Shown here in pieces: positions 5,841 through 8,828 of a stretch of 8,828 bases of DNA. Below the pieces are notes generated by a model that was not told the origin of the DNA, did not search any database, and was given only the letters and a program-made list of their open reading frames with translations. The position numbers and the translations under genes were made by a program. The stretch lies in the NCBI GenBank assembly GCA_030050125.1, contig JASIJN010000035.1:1-8828 (forward strand). Reading direction: 5' to 3'. Numbering within the stretch: position 1 is the first letter of the stretch; each line of letters begins with the position of its first letter. This stretch comes from Streptosporangiaceae bacterium. Its GTDB lineage: Bacteria > Actinomycetota > Actinomycetes > Streptosporangiales > Streptosporangiaceae.

Positions 5841-5921
5841 GACTTGATCTCAATAGCTGCCTTCGACGAGCACCGATCAGCCGGTTATGAAGGCCAGCGG
5901 ACTCCAAGTTGATCCGCCAGG

Positions 5922-7394
5922 TCACGGGCGCTCGCCGCCGAGGAGCACGCGGGTGAGTTGATGGTGGGTGCCGAGCAGTTGGTCCAAGGCCCCGGACAGG
6001 TGCTCGTCGGTCACCCGGAGCGGTCCACCGTCATCTGCTTCGGCGGGTCCTTCGCGGGCGGCGCGGAGAGCGGCCCGTCTGAGCAGTTCCTTGATGAACG
6101 GCGCTGTGGCGCCTTCGGTCCCGGCGATCACGCTGTCTGGGTCAGCCAGGTCCAGTTCCAGGCTTCCTTGGTAGAGGCCGAGCATCTGGCGCCGCGCCGT
6201 CGCGTCCGGCAAGGGCAGCAGCACCGCGTGATCCACCCGGCCGGGGCGCTGGGCAAGGGCGGGCTCTAGCAGGTCGGCCCGGTTGGTGGTGAGCAGGAAC
6301 GCCACGTTCATGTCCGCGCCGAGCCCTTCCATCTCGTTGAGAAGCTGGAAGAGCAGGGGATGGGTTCCGGTAGACCCTGCCTCACGTTCTTGCGCGATCA
6401 GGTCCACGTCCTCCACCACGACCACCGATGGCTGCAGCGTCCTGGCGATCGAGCAGGCATCGGCGATCAGCCGCAGCACCGCGCCGGAGAGCACGACCAC
6501 GGTGACGCCTGGAAGCTGGCTCAGCAGATAACTGATCGTGTGGGTTTTGCCGGTACCCGGCGCCCCGTACAGCAGCACGCCACGTTTGAGGTGCTGGCCG
6601 CTGGCGAGCAGGCGGCCGGCGTGCCTGGCCACCCCCAGAACCTGCTCCTCGATGCCGCCGAGCACGTCGCCCGGGAGGATCACCTGGTCGCGGCTCACCT
6701 CGGGCCGGTCAGCAAAGCTCAGCAGAGTGGCCTCCTGGCCGAAGACGTCGGTCCCGAACGCGATCACATGACCGCGGTACACGTTGCGCTCGACGCTCAG
6801 GCGGCGTATCTCGCCGATCACCCGCTGGCCACGTTCCAGGTCTTCGCAGGCGACCTCCACGGCAACCCGCTCGTGGATGCTGGCTTCCTCCGGGCCGTCG
6901 ACCAGCAGCGCCAGCGGGCCGTCGCGGTCGGCGACCAGATACAAGGCACGGCACACGCACGGGAGGGTGACGCCGCCAGGGCCACACGGCCGCGCGGCGG
7001 TGGTGACAGCGCCGATGCCTACCTCAACGAACTCGGCCGGCTGCGACAAGTCGGCCAGCCCGATGCCTTGATACTGGAATCCGGTCAGGCCCACGACCTG
7101 GTGGCTGCGGCCGGGCTGCGCCAGCCAGGCGTCCAGGCCAACCTGGACGTTCACGTGGTCATAGCCCCGCCACAGGCCGCGTGCCACCGGCAACCCGGCC
7201 GCCCACGGCCCGAGGTGACCGGCCAGCACGTGCTGAGGGGTCGACTCCTCCGCCCGGGCCGCACTGACGGCCCGCCGCACGGCCCGCCGGGCCAGCCTGC
7301 CGATATCGGCCAGCTGCGGCCGTCCAGCTTCCGCCGGCCGTCGGATCCGGTCAGGCGAGAACTGGCCAAACCCGGCTGATTGCCCAGGGATCAC
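5922..7394 (-). CDS. AAA+ family ATPase (Cdc48/FtsH-like module)
   Basis: A 490-residue soluble ATPase. Residues 1-~250 are an unrecognised N-terminal region, presumably for substrate or partner binding. The AAA+ module has Walker A GAPGTGKT (277-284), a Walker B-like VVVVEDVD (324-331) in which the usual Asp-Glu appears as Glu-Asp, sensor 1 TTNRAD (369-374), the arginine-finger motif QRPGR (382-386) and a lid helix GATAPFIKELLRRA (~427-440). Such proteins form rings that unfold or remodel other proteins using ATP; no protease domain is fused, and the client is unknown. The GTG at 7394 was chosen because TTGGTC, a 17-base spacer and TACGCT end 6 bases before it, so the mRNA would be leaderless. 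The in-frame region upstream (to 7649) is low-complexity and overlaps the end of the TetR gene. No partner gene is adjacent. Confidence 0.88.
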   Translation of the reverse strand: MIPGQSAGFGQFSPDRIRRPAEAGRPQLADIGRLARRAVRRAVSAARAEESTPQHVLAGHLGPWAAGLPVARGLWRGYDHVNVQVGLDAWLAQPGRSHQVVGLTGFQYQGIGLADLSQPAEFVEVGIGAVTTAARPCGPGGVTLPCVCRALYLVADRDGPLALLVDGPEEASIHERVAVEVACEDLERGQRVIGEIRRLSVERNVYRGHVIAFGTDVFGQEATLLSFADRPEVSRDQVILPGDVLGGIEEQVLGVARHAGRLLASGQHLKRGVLLYGAPGTGKTHTISYLLSQLPGVTVVVLSGAVLRLIADACSIARTLQPSVVVVEDVDLIAQEREAGSTGTHPLLFQLLNEMEGLGADMNVAFLLTTNRADLLEPALAQRPGRVDHAVLLPLPDATARRQMLGLYQGSLELDLADPDSVIAGTEGATAPFIKELLRRAALRAAREGPAEADDGGPLRVTDEHLSGALDQLLGTHHQLTRVLLGGERP

Positions 7395-7400
7395 CCCAGC

Positions 7401-7429
7401 AGCGTAGGCTCCACGCCCGCGGTGACCAA
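7401..7429 (-). promoter_or_regulatory. Putative leaderless promoter of AAA ATPase
   Basis: Read on the minus strand: -35-like TTGGTC (7429-7424), a 17-base spacer, -10-like TACGCT (7406-7401), then six bases (GCTGGG) and the GTG start. The spacing would place the transcript's first base at the start codon. It separates the ATPase from the TetR transcript. Confidence 0.45.
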
Positions 7430-7615
7430 TCCCTTTTTCAGCACCAGCCAGCGGCCAGCTTCCCGACGCAGGATGGCTCGCCATCCTGACCCGGAGGTTC
7501 CAGAGCGCCGATTGCGAGCGGCTCCCTCGCTGACCCGCAATCCAGGGGAGGGCACACAGATTGCGCCTGATATGTGCGGAATGATCATCTGCAGTGGGCC
7601 GGGCGGCCAGGATGC

Positions 7616-8191
7616 TCAGGCCGCGGCAGTCAGCCCGTCGATGAGGCAATTCAGGGCTTGGGTGGCCGCCGTCACCGCCGCGGCCCGGTCGGTGGCCGCG
7701 TGCACGTATTCGCCGGCGCTGCGCACCGCGCTGTACAGGGCCATCGCGGTGACCTCCGGGTCCAGCGGCTGCATCTCGCCGGTCTCGACGGCCTCGATCA
7801 CCTGCTCTCGCAGCAGGGCGTAGGTACTACCCCGCTCACTCTGCCCGGGGACTACCCGGGGCGCGTCGGTCAAGGCGATCCGCGCGAAGTCATCCTCGGT
7901 GGATAGCTCCAGGAACATCGCAGCCCCGGCCCGCAGCCTGGCTACCGGCGATGGCAGGCTCTGCAGCGCGTCCCGGCGCTGATGGAAGGCTTCGTTGATC
8001 ATGTCGAACACGGCGGTGAAGACCTCCGCTTTCCCGCCGGGGAAGTAGTGGTAGAGCGCGCCTCGGGCCATGCCGGCCCGGTCCAGGATGCCGGCCACCG
8101 TTGTGCCCTCGTAGCCCAGTTCGGTGAAGCTCTGGCGGGCCGCCTCCAGCAGTTCCGCTCGTGATGCGGCTGCCTGCTCCTTGCGGTTCAT
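7616..8191 (-). CDS. TetR/AcrR-family transcriptional regulator
   Basis: A 191-residue one-component repressor. Residues ~11-58 are the TetR DNA-binding domain: helix 1 AELLEAARQSFTELGYEGT, the helix-turn-helix TVAGILDRAGMARGALYHYF (31-50), then PGGKAEVF in the place of the usual G-S-K-E. The all-helical C-terminal part (~65-190) should bind ligand and dimerise; the inducer is not predictable. Two perfect TGACCG-N5-CGGTCA sites lie between this gene and the divergent ABC ATPase gene, so it very likely represses both. The ATG at 8191 has AGGAG about 14 bases upstream, farther than normal. A TAGGCT -10 box (8243-8238, minus) would give a leader of roughly 40 bases. Length and motifs are normal for the family. 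Confidence 0.95.
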   Translation of the reverse strand: MNRKEQAAASRAELLEAARQSFTELGYEGTTVAGILDRAGMARGALYHYFPGGKAEVFTAVFDMINEAFHQRRDALQSLPSPVARLRAGAAMFLELSTEDDFARIALTDAPRVVPGQSERGSTYALLREQVIEAVETGEMQPLDPEVTAMALYSAVRSAGEYVHAATDRAAAVTAATQALNCLIDGLTAAA

Positions 8192-8237
8192 CGGGGTCTT
8201 GTCATCTCCTGCTCGGTTGACCGGCTGCCGGTCAGCG

Positions 8238-8243
8238 AGCCTA
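8238..8243 (-). promoter_or_regulatory. Putative -10 box of tetR-type gene
   Basis: TAGGCT on the minus strand, about 47 bases before the start codon. It is identical to the -10 box proposed for the divergent ABC gene. The matching -35 would fall inside the first operator (8259-8275), where no TTGAC-like hexamer is obvious. Placement fits autorepression. Confidence 0.35.
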
Positions 8244-8258
8244 GCGCAAACGGATAAC

Positions 8259-8275
8259 TGACCGCCAGTCGGTCA
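8259..8275. promoter_or_regulatory. TetR operator 1
   Basis: TGACCG-CCAGT-CGGTCA is a perfect 6-5-6 inverted repeat in the divergent tetR/ABC region. It covers the expected -35 position of the regulator's own promoter, which fits autorepression. Confidence 0.8.
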
Positions 8276-8305
8276 TTGACCGTTGGTCGGTCAATGAATT
8301 AGGCT
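8276..8305 (+). promoter_or_regulatory. Putative promoter of ABC transporter gene
   Basis: -35 TTGACC (8276-8281), an 18-base spacer and -10 TAGGCT (8300-8305). The start codon at 8374 would be preceded by a leader of about 60 bases. Operator 2 occupies the -35/spacer region. Confidence 0.55.
8277..8293. promoter_or_regulatory. TetR operator 2
   Basis: TGACCG-TTGGT-CGGTCA has the same half-sites as operator 1 and starts 18 bases after it, leaving one base between the sites. It overlaps the -35 and the spacer of the ABC promoter, so bound protein would block RNA polymerase there. Confidence 0.8.
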
Positions 8306-8373
8306 GGCCCGTGCGCGGCGCGGTTCACGCGACACGCCAGACGGTTGCGAGCGGCAGAAAGAGGCTGACCGGG

Positions 8374-8828
8374 ATGCTCAGAGCCGAGGGACTTACGAAG
8401 CGGTACAGGGACAGGCGAGCGCTGGACGGTTTCGACCTGTCCGTGCAGCCTGGCGAGATCACCGGCCTGGTCGGGCACAACGGCGCAGGCAAGACCACGT
8501 TCGTCGACGTGGTCACCGGGCTGGTGCGGCCGGACGCGGGCAGGGTCACCGTGGCCGGGATCGACTCCAGGCGCCATCCGCGGGCGGCCAGGCGGCTCAT
8601 CGGGGTAGCCCCGCAGGAACAGGCGCTCTACCTCAGCGCCACCGCACGGGACAACCTGTCGCTATTCGGCGCGCTGGCCGGATTGCGCGGCGCCGGGCTG
8701 CGCCGCGCGATCGCCGAGGTCACCGACGAACTGCTGCTGAGCGGCGTGCTCGAGCAGCGGGCCGGGCTGCTGTCGGGCGGCCAGCGCCGCCGGGTGCAGG
8801 CGGCCACCGCCATGATCGGCAGCCCGCG
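8374..8828 (+). CDS. ABC transporter ATP-binding protein (partial, 3' end cut by window)
   Basis: The first 151 codons of an ABC ATPase that runs off the window. Visible parts are an N-terminal strand LRAEGLTKRYRDRRALDGFD, Walker A GHNGAGKT (34-41), Q-loop Gln81 (APQEQ) and signature LSGGQ (133-137). The Walker B and switch His lie outside. The order and spacing match the DrrA-like group of drug- or lipid-export ATPases, which energise a separately encoded permease on the cytoplasmic side of the membrane; a permease gene is expected just downstream. The ATG at 8374 is supported by AGAGG 9 bases upstream and by the immediate start of the domain. The gene is divergent from the TetR gene and separated from it by two operators and a promoter, so it is probably a regulator-controlled exporter. 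The substrate is unknown. Confidence 0.93.
   Translation, partial: MLRAEGLTKRYRDRRALDGFDLSVQPGEITGLVGHNGAGKTTFVDVVTGLVRPDAGRVTVAGIDSRRHPRAARRLIGVAPQEQALYLSATARDNLSLFGALAGLRGAGLRRAIAEVTDELLLSGVLEQRAGLLSGGQRRRVQAATAMIGSP

Noticed and set aside
6360..7379. Long plus-strand open frame (339 codons) opposite the AAA ATPase gene
   Set aside because: It lies antisense to a gene with complete AAA+ motifs, and its own translation has no domain. Long antisense frames are routine in GC-rich coding DNA.
7391..7588. 65-codon frame upstream of the AAA ATPase gene as a separate gene
   Set aside because: No Shine-Dalgarno sequence, no domain, and the promoter proposed for the ATPase lies inside it. Kept only as an alternative in the findings.
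8191..8210. Five-codon leader frame (ATG at 8205) overlapping the TetR start codon
   Set aside because: The AGGAG directly abuts that ATG with no spacer, so initiation there is unlikely; it is probably just the regulator's distant Shine-Dalgarno sequence.
1..8828. CRISPR array, tRNA or complete insertion sequence
   Set aside because: No regularly spaced repeats, no tRNA cloverleaf and no transposase with paired terminal repeats were found by eye on either strand. A covariance-model scan was not possible here.

Overview
This is a window of very GC-rich chromosomal-type DNA from an actinobacterium. The evidence is strong G/C bias at third codon positions, a DUF4232-type secreted protein, a small lipoprotein, a VOC protein, a TetR/ABC-exporter pair, TANNNT -10 boxes and two candidate leaderless starts. 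The genus cannot be read from the sequence. No rRNA, tRNA, CRISPR array or complete insertion sequence was seen.

Layout. The left end (1-358) has no convincing gene. A lipoprotein gene (359-946, minus) and a DUF4232-like secreted protein gene (1354-1953, plus) diverge from a 407-base intergenic region that holds a perfect 24-base palindrome. Next comes a two-gene plus-strand membrane module (2299-3931): a 110-residue three-helix protein overlaps a ~437-residue protein that has a duplicated N-terminal motif, four membrane segments and a C-terminal coiled coil. It has its own promoter/operator-like region with a candidate leaderless start. Its codon use is more A/T-tolerant than its neighbours'. 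I do not recognise the family, and this is the best candidate for an undescribed system here.

The middle (3932-5293) looks like an eroded, recombination-prone patch: an open but start-less frame, a small basic membrane protein (minus), and immediately upstream of it an N-terminal fragment of a tyrosine recombinase with no catalytic domain. A VOC-family gene (5360-5740, plus) diverges from that fragment. Two palindromes sharing a GGTGT/ACACC half-site lie in this divergent region.

The right end holds a complete AAA+ ATPase gene (5922-7394, minus) with a probable leaderless GTG start. Then come a TetR regulator (minus) and a divergent ABC-transporter ATPase (plus, cut by the window end). Two perfect 17-bp operators in tandem separate the last two. 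The TetR/ABC pair is a standard self-regulated efflux unit in layout. The AAA ATPase has no visible partner in the window.
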